Below are positions 19,525 through 27,679 of a DNA stretch of 64,000 bases, one piece after another. Within the stretch, counting starts at the first letter, position 1. Each line of letters opens with the position of its first letter. The stretch covers positions 1 to 64,000 of the forward strand of contig LZME01000071.1 of the NCBI GenBank assembly GCA_001673575.1. Direction: 5' to 3'. Under the pieces are notes generated by a model. That model was not told where the DNA came from. It worked only from the letters and a program-made list of their open reading frames with translations, and did not search any database. Both the position numbers and the translations under genes were made by a program. Source of the stretch: Mycolicibacter heraklionensis. Its GTDB lineage: Bacteria; Actinomycetota; Actinomycetes; Mycobacteriales; Mycobacteriaceae.

Positions 19525-20838
19525 TTACAGCAGGTAGCGATAGGCCGGAGAGCCAGGCTCCAGCGGCTCCACGTGGATCTCCGAGGTACGCATCCGGTCC
19601 AGCAGTCCGTCGAGATCGGCAGCCGACCCCAGTTGCACACCGACCAACGCTTCGCCGGTCTCCCGGTTATTGCGCTTGACGTACTCGAACAGCGTGACGT
19701 CGTCGCTGGGCCCGAGAACCTCGTCGAGAAAGCGCCGCAGAGCCCCCGGTTCCTGGGGGAAGTCGACCAGGAAGTAGTGCTTGAGGCCCAGGTGCACCAG
19801 CGAGCGCTCCAGGATCTCGCCGTAGCGGGAGACGTCATTGTTACCGCCGGAGATCAGGCACACCACCGTGGAACCCGGGGCGATTTCAGCCTCCAGCAGG
19901 GCGGCCACCGAGAGGGCGCCCGCCGGCTCGGCGATGATGCCCTCGTTCTGATAGAGGTCGAGCATCGCGGTGCAGACCGCACCTTCGTCGACGGTGGTCA
20001 CCGAGACCATGTCGCCGGCCCCGGACAGCACCGCAAACGGCAGAGCGCCGGCACGCCGGACGGCCGCACCGTCGACGAACTGGTCGACGTGGTCCAGGCT
20101 CACCAGCTCCCCCGCGGCCAACGCGGCCATCATCGATGCGGCGCCGGCCGGCTCGACGCCGAGCACAGCACTCTTGGTGGTCCGCTCGGCCAGGTAGGTG
20201 GTGATCCCCGAGATGCACCCGCCGCCCCCCACCGGCACCACCACCAGGTCCGGTTCGGCATCGAGCTGGTCGAGTAGTTCCACCGCGATGGTGCCCTGGC
20301 CCGCCATCGTGCGCAGGTCGTCGTAGGGCGGCACCAGCGTCGCACCGGTGCGGGCGACATCGGCCAAGGCCGCCTCCGCCGCCAGATCGTAGGTCGCACC
20401 GCCGACGATCAGCTCAATGAACTCGCCGCCGTGGTAGCGGATGCGGTCCCGCTTCTGCTTCGGGGTCTTGGCCGGCACATAGACCCGGCCGTGGACACCG
20501 AGCGACCGGCACGCGTAGGCGAATCCCTGCGCGTGATTCCCGGCCGACGAGCACACCACGCCGGCCGCGAGCTCGGATTCACTGAGCTGGACCAGCAGGT
20601 TGTAGGCGCCACGCAGCTTGTAGGAGCGCACCGACTGCAGGTCTTCGCGCTTGAGGTAGACGTCGGCGCCGGTCAGCGCTGAGAGCCGGTCGCTGTACTG
20701 CAGCGGAGTGGGTGCGACCACGCCCGCGATTCGCTTGGCCGCCGCGTCAATGTCGGCCGCGGTCAACGGCCCCCTCAACGGGCCCTGTGCAGGGCCTGGA
20801 TGGGAGCCACTTCGGTTCTGGCGCAGTTCGGCGGACAC
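19525..20838 (-). CDS. ilvA: Threonine ammonia-lyase (threonine deaminase)
   Basis: A 437-residue PLP enzyme that deaminates threonine to 2-oxobutanoate at the entry to isoleucine synthesis. The PLP lysine lies in VRSYKLRGAYN, with SSAGNHAQGFA, the phosphate loop PVGGGGCISG and LISGGNNDVSRY. A single C-terminal ACT-like domain (about residues 345-437, HYFLVDFPQEPGALRRF) is present, as in the short mycobacterial enzyme. The GTG at 20838 gives the MSAEL start shared with M. tuberculosis IlvA. Confidence 0.96.
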   Translation of the reverse strand: MSAELRQNRSGSHPGPAQGPLRGPLTAADIDAAAKRIAGVVAPTPLQYSDRLSALTGADVYLKREDLQSVRSYKLRGAYNLLVQLSESELAAGVVCSSAGNHAQGFAYACRSLGVHGRVYVPAKTPKQKRDRIRYHGGEFIELIVGGATYDLAAEAALADVARTGATLVPPYDDLRTMAGQGTIAVELLDQLDAEPDLVVVPVGGGGCISGITTYLAERTTKSAVLGVEPAGAASMMAALAAGELVSLDHVDQFVDGAAVRRAGALPFAVLSGAGDMVSVTTVDEGAVCTAMLDLYQNEGIIAEPAGALSVAALLEAEIAPGSTVVCLISGGNNDVSRYGEILERSLVHLGLKHYFLVDFPQEPGALRRFLDEVLGPSDDVTLFEYVKRNNRETGEALVGVQLGSAADLDGLLDRMRTSEIHVEPLEPGSPAYRYLL

Positions 20839-20866
20839 CGCAATATGGTGTCACCCAGCAGGGGGT

Positions 20867-21304
20867 TCAGCCCACCGGGGTCAGCACGAACACCGGGATC
20901 TGACGATCGGTCTTCTCCTGATACTCGGCGTAGTACGGGAACGCTTCGACCGCGCGTTCCCACCACTGCGCCTTTTCCTCGCCGAATACCTCGCGGGCGT
21001 CGTAGTCGCCGGTGACGGGTCCGTCCTGCAGCTCGACGCGCGGGTTCGCGGCGACGTTGTAGTACCAGACCGGGTTCTGCGGGGCGCCGCCCAGTGACGC
21101 GACGATCGCGTACTCGCCGTTGTGCTCCACCCGCATCAGCGGGATCTTGCGCAGCTTGCCGGTCTTGGCGCCGACCGTGGTCAACAGCACGACCGGCTTG
21201 CCTTTCATCTCGATGCCCTCGGTGCCACCGGACGCCATGTACTTCTCGGCGTTCTCGCGTGACCAATCCAACGGGCTGGGTGCATATTCTCCGCTCAGAG
21301 GCAT
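20867..21304 (-). CDS. DUF385 (F420-dependent) nitroreductase-family protein
   Basis: A 145-residue protein with the DUF385 core: [26 protein letters not shown], then [17 protein letters not shown] and a C-terminal [20 protein letters not shown]. Members are small F420-binding split-barrel oxidoreductases. It lies upstream of ilvA in the same direction, as Rv1558 lies by Rv1559. No Shine-Dalgarno is evident; a TACTCT box about 6 bases before the ATG suggests leaderless translation, and a 15-base palindrome covers this promoter. Confidence 0.88.
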   Translation of the reverse strand: MPLSGEYAPSPLDWSRENAEKYMASGGTEGIEMKGKPVVLLTTVGAKTGKLRKIPLMRVEHNGEYAIVASLGGAPQNPVWYYNVAANPRVELQDGPVTGDYDAREVFGEEKAQWWERAVEAFPYYAEYQEKTDRQIPVFVLTPVG

Positions 21305-21313
21305 GCAGCCAGA

Positions 21314-21328
21314 GTAGTACCGTACTAC
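21314..21328. promoter_or_regulatory. 15-base palindrome over the promoter of the DUF385 gene
   Basis: GTAGTAC-C-GTACTAC is a perfect dyad ending 10 bases before the ATG at 21304. On the minus strand its 3' half runs into TACTCT, a mycobacterial -10-like box at the right distance for a leaderless start. It looks like an operator for a dimeric repressor. No regulator gene lies next to it, so the binding protein is unknown. Confidence 0.55.
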
Positions 21329-21394
21329 GACATAACAATCCGACCTGCAGATTTCGGCTGGCCTAACAATTGGTTATCGCGTACCGTTAAATGC

Positions 21395-21616
21395 ATGACC
21401 ACCGCCGAGCGCTTCGGGCAGCACGTGCCCATCGCCGGTGTGCCCTGGCCGGCCTACAAGTTGGTCGCGCTGGCCGTCGGCCTGGTCGCCCTCTTGATCG
21501 TCGGTGCCGTGACATCCAGCGCCGCGGCCGCGGTTCTGACCGCTGCGGGTGCCTGTACCGCGGTGTGGCTCGTCTTGGGCATGCAACGTCCTTCGCGGCG
21601 TCCTTCGCGGCGCTGA
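21395..21616 (+). CDS. Small two-helix membrane protein
   Basis: A 73-residue protein with two predicted membrane helices, about residues 23-41 (YKLVALAVGLVALLIVGAV) and 44-62. A short polar N-terminus and a basic tail ending RPSRRPSRR flank them; the tail has a 5-residue direct repeat. TACCGT lies 7 bases before the ATG, so a leaderless start is possible. No family was recognised. It is a plausible gene from its clean start and membrane pattern, but is not supported by a known homologue. Confidence 0.55.
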   Translation: MTTAERFGQHVPIAGVPWPAYKLVALAVGLVALLIVGAVTSSAAAAVLTAAGACTAVWLVLGMQRPSRRPSRR

Positions 21617-21623
21617 GCGGTAA

Positions 21624-22085
21624 CTATTCGGGCTCGACCGCCGGGCCGTCATAGATCAGCACATCCCCGGCAACCCTGGCTTCGGCGGTCGGCCGATGGT
21701 CGCGAAGCTTGCCATCGTGCATCAGGTGCCGTACCTCGGTTCCGCGGACCAATGCGAGGTAGTCGGCGATCAGCTTGCGATGACATCTCCACCAGACGGT
21801 CTCGGCGCACATCACCGCGACCTGTTGATCCGCCGCTTGCGCCAGCAGCTCGTCGATCCCGGCCTGGAAGTCCTCGCTGCGCATGTAGCCGGCGTAGGAC
21901 CGAAACGAGTCATTGCGCAACCCGATGTCGGCGCTTGGCCCCTTGACCCGTCGCCAGCCGCCGAGCCGCGGTTCCCACCGATAGCCGATGCCGGCTGCTG
22001 GTAGCCAGTGCTGCATTTCGTCCCGTGCGGTGTCGGGATTGCGCCGGCTTCCCGGGGCGCTGCGTACGTCGACCAGGCTTTGCAC
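21624..22085 (-). CDS. DUF488 family protein, no standard start for full N-terminus
   Basis: The recognisable DUF488 core is LVDVRSAPGSRRNP, a central GIGYRWEPRLGG and the cysteine segment VAVMCAETVWWRCHRKLIADYL. The first canonical start is GTG at 22085 (153 residues). The frame, however, stays open upstream and encodes the family's first strand FTFGHGT from about 22148, back to the stop codon of the upstream fadD (22178-22176). No ATG, GTG or TTG lies in that extension. An ACG at 22163 sits 6 bases after GGAG and is a candidate non-standard start. Function of the family is poorly known. Confidence 0.75.
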   Translation of the reverse strand: MQSLVDVRSAPGSRRNPDTARDEMQHWLPAAGIGYRWEPRLGGWRRVKGPSADIGLRNDSFRSYAGYMRSEDFQAGIDELLAQAADQQVAVMCAETVWWRCHRKLIADYLALVRGTEVRHLMHDGKLRDHRPTAEARVAGDVLIYDGPAVEPE

Positions 22086-22175
22086 GCCGGCACCGGCGAG
22101 CAGCGCGGCGATCTCGGCCCGGTCCGCGGTGCCGTGGCCGAAGGTGAAAACCGTTGGCGACGTAGCCTTCTCCCG

Positions 22176-24011
22176 TCAGACTGCGGCGGCCGGTGCCGCG
22201 TCTTCGGCGGCTTGGGGCTGATGCACTTGGGGACCCGGGTCGTGGGCGTAGAGGCTTTCGATCTCCTCGGCGTATTTCTCCGCGATCGGCCGTCGTTTGA
22301 GTTTCATCGTCAACGTGACCTCGTCGCCGCCGGGTTCCCACAGCGCCGGCAGGACCCGGAAACGCTTGATCTGCTCGACTCGGGACAGCTTGGCATTGCC
22401 CTCGGCGACGCCCGCCGCGATCCGCGCGATCACACCCGGGTCATCTGCCAGCGCTGCCGGTGTCGCTGCCGACAGGCCATGAGCAGCGGCATAGGGCGCC
22501 ACCGAGTCGGCGTCGAACACCATGAGCGCGGTGTTGTAGGGCCGGGAATCGCCGATGGTGACCATTGCCCCGATCATCGGGCAGGCCGCCAGGATCGCGT
22601 TCTCGATGTTCGCCGGCGACATGTTCTTGCCCGCCGCATTGATGATCAGTTCCTTCTTGCGGTCGACCACCCGCAGATAACCCTCGGCATCCTGTTCGAG
22701 AATGTCACCGGTGTGCAGCCATCCCTCGGCGTCGATCGCCTCGGCGGTCTTGGCCGGATCCTTGCGGTAGCCCCGCATCACCAGGGGTCCTCGCACCAAG
22801 AACTCGCCGTCGTCAGCGATGCGGCTTTCCAATCCGGGCAACAACTTTCCGACCGTTCCGAGCCGGGCGTCCCGTGGATGCACGGTCGTCGCCACGCAGC
22901 TGAGTTCCGACATGCCCCAGACCTCGCAGATCGGGATCCCGAGACCCGCGAAGAACGCGATGGTCTCCTTGGGAATGGGCGCCGCGCCCGACACCGCCCA
23001 GCGCAGCTCGTCCAGGCCCAGCTTGGCTCGAAGCTTGGACAGCACCAGCTCGTCGGCCTGCGCCCACTCCGCGGCCAGCTCGTCAGGGACCGGGTCACCG
23101 GCCAGTTGCGCCGCGGACCGTCTCGCACCTACTGCCAGCGCCCACTGCAACGCGGCACGACGATTGTCGTCGGGCTCCCCCGCGACGGCGAATTCGACTG
23201 CCGCCTTGAGCTTCTCCCACACTCGCGGCACCGCGCCCCAGATCGTCGGCCGCACATCCGGCAGAGCCGCACCGATCTGGCGTGCGTCGGGCACCACGGT
23301 CACCTGCACTCCGGCGATCTCGGAGTTGTAGAGGCCCATCGCGCGGTCGGCGATGTGCGCCGAGGGCAGATACGAGGTGATCCGGTCGCCGAAGCGCACG
23401 CCGAGCACCGCGTCGAGGGCAGCCGCCTCGAACAGCAGGTTGGTGTGCGTCATCTCCACACCCTTGGGTAGGCCGGTGGTACCGGAGGTATAGATCAGCG
23501 TCACGACATCGTCGGGCTGCACTGCCCGCCAAGAGGATTCGAAGTCGAAGTCGTCAGCGGCGGCGGCCAATAGCTCCTCGACCGACGAGGTGCCGTCCGG
23601 ATGCCCGTCTACGCAGACGATGTGTTCGATCGCCGCTCCGCTGGCCCGGATGGTCTCGACATACGCCTGCTCGCACATCACGACTTTGGTGCCGGCATTG
23701 GCGAACAGGTAGCCGAGTTGCTCGGCCGGCAGGGTGTTGTACACCGAGAACGACGTCGCGCCCAGATGCTGCGCTCCGACCTCCAGCGGGTAGAACTCGA
23801 TCCGATTCGCCATCATCAGCGACACCGTGTCGCCGCGGCGTACCCCGAGCCCGGCCAGGCCGGCCGCGACTTGGCGTACCTGCTGGGCGTAGTCGCGCCA
23901 GGTCAGCGTCTGCGTATCGCCGACGGTGCGCAGTGCGACCGCGTCCGGATCGATTGCGGCGGTGCGCTGGAAGGCCTCGCATAGGGTGGCCGCCGGCGGT
24001 GTCTGGGTCAT
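22176..24011 (-). CDS. Long-chain fatty acyl-CoA ligase (FadD11/FadD15-like)
   Basis: A 611-residue AMP-binding enzyme activating a fatty acid with ATP to acyl-AMP and then acyl-CoA. Motifs are LIYTSGTTGLPKGVEMTH (P-loop), SYLPSAHIADR, WGMSELSC, EGWLHTGDI, VDRKKELIINAAGKNMSPANIE and a C-terminal LTMKLKRRPIAEKYAEEIE. The length and DR..A pattern fit the bacterial long-chain group that includes FadD11 and FadD15. AGGAGG lies just upstream of the ATG. It is downstream of an enoyl-CoA hydratase on the same strand, suggesting a lipid activation or degradation pair. Confidence 0.93.
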   Translation of the reverse strand: MTQTPPAATLCEAFQRTAAIDPDAVALRTVGDTQTLTWRDYAQQVRQVAAGLAGLGVRRGDTVSLMMANRIEFYPLEVGAQHLGATSFSVYNTLPAEQLGYLFANAGTKVVMCEQAYVETIRASGAAIEHIVCVDGHPDGTSSVEELLAAAADDFDFESSWRAVQPDDVVTLIYTSGTTGLPKGVEMTHTNLLFEAAALDAVLGVRFGDRITSYLPSAHIADRAMGLYNSEIAGVQVTVVPDARQIGAALPDVRPTIWGAVPRVWEKLKAAVEFAVAGEPDDNRRAALQWALAVGARRSAAQLAGDPVPDELAAEWAQADELVLSKLRAKLGLDELRWAVSGAAPIPKETIAFFAGLGIPICEVWGMSELSCVATTVHPRDARLGTVGKLLPGLESRIADDGEFLVRGPLVMRGYRKDPAKTAEAIDAEGWLHTGDILEQDAEGYLRVVDRKKELIINAAGKNMSPANIENAILAACPMIGAMVTIGDSRPYNTALMVFDADSVAPYAAAHGLSAATPAALADDPGVIARIAAGVAEGNAKLSRVEQIKRFRVLPALWEPGGDEVTLTMKLKRRPIAEKYAEEIESLYAHDPGPQVHQPQAAEDAAPAAAV

Positions 24012-24035
24012 CTGTTCCTCCTGCTCGCGGGCGCC

Positions 24036-24833
24036 TCAGCGGCGACTGACTCGTTCCAGATATGCGATCGCCGAGGCCTGCGATTCGGGGTCGTGCACCG
24101 CGGTGACCAGTGCATCGGCGTCGTTCCAGCTACGCGTGGTTCCCACCATGCCGTCGGTCACGGCATTGACCTGCCGTTTGGTTCCGCCCAAGGTGAGGGT
24201 GGACTTGTTGACCAGCTGGCCCACCAGCTCGTGGACCGCCGCGTCGAGGTCGGCCTCGGGCACCACCCGGTTGAGGAAACCGATCGCCTTGGCCTCGGCG
24301 GCACCGAACGGGCGGCAGGTCATCACCAGTTCCTTGGTGAGCGCCGGACCGATCTCGCGGACCAGCCGCGGGATCCCGCCCCAGGCCAGCGGGATGCCGA
24401 GGTCGACCTCGGGAATCGAGAACCGGGTGTCTTCGGCCGCCACCCGCAGATCGCACGCCGCGGCCAACACGACACCGCCGCCCACACAATGCCCGTGCAG
24501 CCGTGCCACCGTCACCGCCCGCATGGCCTCGATCGCCTCTGCCATCCGGCGACCGGCGTCGGCGGCCTCCCGCAAGGCTCCCGCGCCGTCGGCGGCGGCC
24601 ACGAACGCGGCTAAGTCGGCGCCGGCAGAGAACGCCCGGCCGCTGCCGGCAACGACCACCACCTTGACCGCGGGCCGATCGTCGAACCAACGGGCCGCCG
24701 CCACCAACTCGTCGAGCGTCACGGTGCCCAGCGGGTTGAGCTTGTCCGGACGACTCAGCGTGATGGAGCCGAGCGCACCGTCGGCTGTCACCGCGATGGT
24801 GGAAGCCTGCAGAATCTCCGTGGCGGTTTCCAT
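24036..24833 (-). CDS. Enoyl-CoA hydratase/isomerase family protein
   Basis: A 265-residue crotonase. The CoA-binding and oxyanion segments are SGRAFSAGADL and LHGHCVGGGVVLAAACDLRVAA. The positions of the catalytic glutamates read FSIPEVDLGIPLAWGG, so the second is Asp/Glu-poor (aspartate in VDLG). Members hydrate or isomerise enoyl-CoA, but this subgroup may do another crotonase reaction. The ATG at 24833 gives METATEI; the longer open frame is antisense to the neighbouring methyltransferase. It ends 24 bases before fadD. Confidence 0.88.
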   Translation of the reverse strand: METATEILQASTIAVTADGALGSITLSRPDKLNPLGTVTLDELVAAARWFDDRPAVKVVVVAGSGRAFSAGADLAAFVAAADGAGALREAADAGRRMAEAIEAMRAVTVARLHGHCVGGGVVLAAACDLRVAAEDTRFSIPEVDLGIPLAWGGIPRLVREIGPALTKELVMTCRPFGAAEAKAIGFLNRVVPEADLDAAVHELVGQLVNKSTLTLGGTKRQVNAVTDGMVGTTRSWNDADALVTAVHDPESQASAIAYLERVSRR

Positions 24834-24920
24834 GGGGTCGACGTTAGTGGCGCCGCCCCCGCTAGGGCGCGGGATTGCCGTTACGGACCGCTGCGGGCGA
24901 CATCGCTTACGGTGGTGCTC

Positions 24921-25754
24921 ATGCCGATTGCCGTCACCGAGTTCAGCCGCCTCGAGCAGACCGCCTTCCTCACGGCATATGCCCGCGCACTGGACTGTCG
25001 CGCTCCGGTCCCCATCCTCGGTGACGAGTTCTCCGACCGTGTTGTCGGCCAGATCGATTACGACTTCCCCGCCTTCCGGATCCCGGCGAGTGTGGTGCGC
25101 CAAACCGCCCTGCGCGCCAAGATGCTCGACGATCGCGTCCGCGCCTACACGGCTGCGCATCCCGACGCGGTGGTGGTCGACCTCGGTGCCGGTCTCAACG
25201 AGCCGTTGGCGCGGGTGAAGCCGCCGACCGGCGTCGATTGGTACAGCATCGATCTGCCGCACGTGACCGCGCTGCGCCAGAAGGTGGTGCCGGCGCAGCG
25301 CGCCGAGCATGTGATCGCCGCCGATCTCACCGGTACGAACTGGACCGACGGCATCCCGGTCGGGCGACCCACCATGGTGATCGCCGACGGACTGTTCGCC
25401 TTTCTCACCGAGCCGCAGGTCATTGCGCTGATAGGGCACGCCATCGACCATTTCGGCACCGGCGAGTTGGCGTTCAACGACTACGGCCGGGTCGGGCCAT
25501 TCAGCTGGCTGGGCATGAAGCTGGCGCCCCGGGGAATGTTCACCGTGCTGCGCCACGTCTGGGCCAATCCCGGCTTCACCGACCCTCGCACGCCTCAGCG
25601 GTGGGAGCCGCGGCTGCGCCTGGTCGAACAGGCCTGCCTGGCGCATGCCGCCGAGGTGGATTCGTTTCCCGGCCCGGCCCGCACCATCACCCGGCTTGCC
25701 GGCCGATTCAAGTCGGTGGCCGGCAAGGCCCGGGTGCTGCGCTACAAATTCTGA
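24921..25754 (+). CDS. Class I SAM-dependent methyltransferase, LCM/O-methyltransferase type
   Basis: A 277-residue protein with the SAM motif VVVDLGAGLNEPLARV typical of the leucine carboxyl methyltransferase-like (PF04072) family, a conserved RAKMLDDRV segment, WYSIDLPHV (post-II) and VIADGLFAFLTE. Mycobacteria hold many of these with unknown substrates. The ATG at 24921 is preferred over the GTG at 24912: TACGGT ends 7 bases before it, consistent with leaderless translation. It is divergent from echA, with an 87-base gap. Confidence 0.83.
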   Translation: MPIAVTEFSRLEQTAFLTAYARALDCRAPVPILGDEFSDRVVGQIDYDFPAFRIPASVVRQTALRAKMLDDRVRAYTAAHPDAVVVDLGAGLNEPLARVKPPTGVDWYSIDLPHVTALRQKVVPAQRAEHVIAADLTGTNWTDGIPVGRPTMVIADGLFAFLTEPQVIALIGHAIDHFGTGELAFNDYGRVGPFSWLGMKLAPRGMFTVLRHVWANPGFTDPRTPQRWEPRLRLVEQACLAHAAEVDSFPGPARTITRLAGRFKSVAGKARVLRYKF

Positions 25755-25763
25755 CGTGCCTGG

Positions 25764-26480
25764 CTAGACACAACCGCCGAGGAAGTCACACGGGTCGAAG
25801 TCCAGGTTGGCGAAAGGATCGTTCGGAATGAGATAGTCCGGAACCTCAGGGGTCCACGAGTGGAACAGGCTGTTCCATATCTGCATCGGGGCGTCGTCGC
25901 CGAACTGGATCACGCCCGCGGACGTGAAGTTGATCGGATCGGTCACCACGGAGTAGTTGATGTCGCCGAGAGACATGACCCAGTAGTTCAGGTCGTGCGG
26001 CCCGACGCCGTTGATCGTCAGGTTGGTGAAGTCGCCGATGTTGACCTCGTAGATCGAGGATCCGGACAGATATCCGAAGTTGCCCAGGCTGCTCATGTCG
26101 AAGTCGGCGGGCAGGCTGGAGTTGGCGGTGAAGTCACCGAATTGGTAGGCCCTGGTGGAGAAGAACGAGTTCCAGTAGTCCTCGATCTTGATGTTGTACG
26201 TTCCGGCGTCGATTGTGTTGTCGCCGTCGGTCACCTGGACGGTGTAAGGCTGGTCGCCCTTCCAGTCCGTGATGACCGGACGGATGCCCTCGTATTTCCA
26301 GTTCCCATCCAGGATGTCACCCATCACCAGGCAGACCGCACCGTTGCAGGTCTCATACGGCCCGCCATCCAGGAAGGGATCCCCGGCCGCATTGGCGGTG
26401 GACACCGGAATCACCAGCGCGGCGAACGCGGCGGCAGCGCCCATCCCCACCAGGTCGAGAAGACGACGCGAAACCCACAT
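25764..26480 (-). CDS. Secreted mycobacterial protein of unknown function
   Basis: A 238-residue exported protein. A signal peptide covers residues 1-32 (RRLLDLVGMGAAAAFAALVI, cleavage after ANA). The mature part is acidic, rich in Asp, Asn and aromatic residues, with paired cysteines near the N-terminus (ETCNGAVC) and at the C-terminus (DPCDFLGGC), suggesting disulfides. Repeated beta-like stretches (GDFTN, GDINYS) suggest a beta-sandwich. No family was recognised. The ATG at 26480 has GGAGG 5 bases upstream and is preferred over 26507. Confidence 0.75.
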   Translation of the reverse strand: MWVSRRLLDLVGMGAAAAFAALVIPVSTANAAGDPFLDGGPYETCNGAVCLVMGDILDGNWKYEGIRPVITDWKGDQPYTVQVTDGDNTIDAGTYNIKIEDYWNSFFSTRAYQFGDFTANSSLPADFDMSSLGNFGYLSGSSIYEVNIGDFTNLTINGVGPHDLNYWVMSLGDINYSVVTDPINFTSAGVIQFGDDAPMQIWNSLFHSWTPEVPDYLIPNDPFANLDFDPCDFLGGCV

Positions 26481-26753
26481 GACTGCCTCCGTGTTGTTCA
26501 AGCTCATACATTGCTGTGAATCACAAGGTCGCGAATCGTTACGCCTGTGTTACAGCATTGACACCCTATGCTAATTCTACTCTTGGGTAAAGTTCGATTT
26601 TTTGCTTCAGTACGCCCACCGGAACCGGCTCCACACAGCCCTCAACAGTCTCAACCTCCCCCCGAGGCCACACGTGTTACGCGAGAAGTTTCAGACGTTA
26701 CCTCAGTAATGCGGTGTTGTAATCCGGAACGAATCTCACCGTTATGTTGAGGC
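26481..26753. other. AT-richer intergenic region
   Basis: A 273-base gap between the secreted-protein start and the MerR stop, noticeably richer in A and T than its surroundings (runs such as GATTTTTTG). It should hold the promoter of the minus-strand secreted gene. A short plus-strand open frame here (26568-26750) has no ribosome site or mycobacterial character and is not called. No clear terminator hairpin was seen. Confidence 0.5.
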
Positions 26754-27140
26754 TTAGGCTTTTGGGGGGTGTATTCCACAGGTGCACGCATCAATGGACG
26801 GGCAAGTGCACCGCATTCCCCATTCGATGACCGCACGAGCCCGCGACAGCGACTCCAGCTGGGCGTCGATCTCGGCTAGTTTCGCCTGGGCAAGCGCGTA
26901 ACTCGCCGGTCGCCCGGGCGCATCGTCGGCGAACAGCAGCTGAATCTCCTCGAGGGCGAATCCCGCCGCTTTGCACAGCCCGATCACCTCGAGTCGGGCC
27001 AGCACCGCACGGTCATAGCGGCGCTGGCCGCCTACCCGATCCGGCGACGCCAGCAAGCCGATCCGCTCGTAATAGCGCAAGGTGGTGGCGGCGACGCCGC
27101 TGCGGTTGGCCACCTCGCCGATGGTCAATCGACCAGACAC
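26754..27140 (-). CDS. MerR-family regulator with C-terminal cysteine cluster
   Basis: A 128-residue MerR-family activator. The winged helix is at residues 5-70 (LTIGEVANRSGVAATTLRYY, then ERIGLL), followed by a dimer helix and a C-terminal tail with CTCPSIDACTCG, five residues of which are Cys-rich. Such tails bind metals or iron-sulfur in relatives. The GTG at 27140 is chosen because GGAGG lies 5 bases upstream; GTG at 27146 would overlap that site. It is divergent from a PPOX-type oxidoreductase with an operator-like dyad between, so it probably controls that gene. Confidence 0.85.
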   Translation of the reverse strand: MSGRLTIGEVANRSGVAATTLRYYERIGLLASPDRVGGQRRYDRAVLARLEVIGLCKAAGFALEEIQLLFADDAPGRPASYALAQAKLAEIDAQLESLSRARAVIEWGMRCTCPSIDACTCGIHPPKA

Positions 27141-27157
27141 CGGCACCTCCGAAGGGC

Positions 27158-27181
27158 TTGACTTGAAGTCAACTCTAAGTC
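27158..27181. promoter_or_regulatory. Probable MerR operator
   Basis: TTGACTTGAAGTCAA (27158-27172) is a perfect dyad about a single G. It is nested in a wider GACTT-N12-AAGTC dyad (27160-27181), the size usual for MerR-family operators. It lies in the 54-base gap between the merR start and the divergent PPOX gene. The -35 and -10 boxes could not be assigned with confidence. Confidence 0.65.
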
Positions 27182-27194
27182 GTTTCCTGGTGGC

Positions 27195-27647
27195 ATGCGC
27201 CCAGAATCATTCGACGAGTTGCGAGACGCCCGCTACGCGCTACTGCGCACCTTTCGCCGGGATGGCACGCCCGTGGACACCCCGGTGTGGTTCGTGATCG
27301 ATCACGGCACCGTGTTGTTTCGGACCAAGATCGGCCCCAAGACGCGAAGGTTGACCTCGCGCCCGGAGGTCGAGTTGACCGCCTGTGACTACCGCGGCCG
27401 GCGCCGACCTCACGCGACGGCGCTACCCGGCCGGGCGCGCGTGCTGTCCGGTGAGGAGGCCGAAGCAGCCAACCGCGCCCTGCACCGGCACTACGGCTGG
27501 CAGTGGAACGTCGTGCCGATGGTCCCGGTGCCCGGTGTGACCAACGTGCACCGGCATCTGCCACTGCGCGACAAGTTGCGGCGCACCCGAACTCGTAATC
27601 TGTGGCCGGACAGCGTGATCGTCCGAGTTGTCCCGCTCGGGCGGTAG
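27195..27647 (+). CDS. PPOX-class (F420/FMN) oxidoreductase
   Basis: A 150-residue split-barrel protein of the PPOX/pyridoxamine oxidase-like class, in which mycobacterial members often use F420. Motifs are YALLRTFRRDGTPVDTPVWFVID, a strand LFRTKIGPKTRRL and a conserved ARVLSGEEAEAANRALHRHYG. It is divergent from the MerR gene and is its likely target. Substrate and cofactor cannot be set from sequence. Confidence 0.83.
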   Translation: MRPESFDELRDARYALLRTFRRDGTPVDTPVWFVIDHGTVLFRTKIGPKTRRLTSRPEVELTACDYRGRRRPHATALPGRARVLSGEEAEAANRALHRHYGWQWNVVPMVPVPGVTNVHRHLPLRDKLRRTRTRNLWPDSVIVRVVPLGR

Positions 27648-27679
27648 ACCGCACATCCGCCGCAGAGCGCCTTCGCCGG

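Noticed and set aside
26568..26750. A 60-codon plus-strand frame in the AT-richer gap
   Set aside because: No ribosome site, Pro/Ser-rich random look, no homology recognised.
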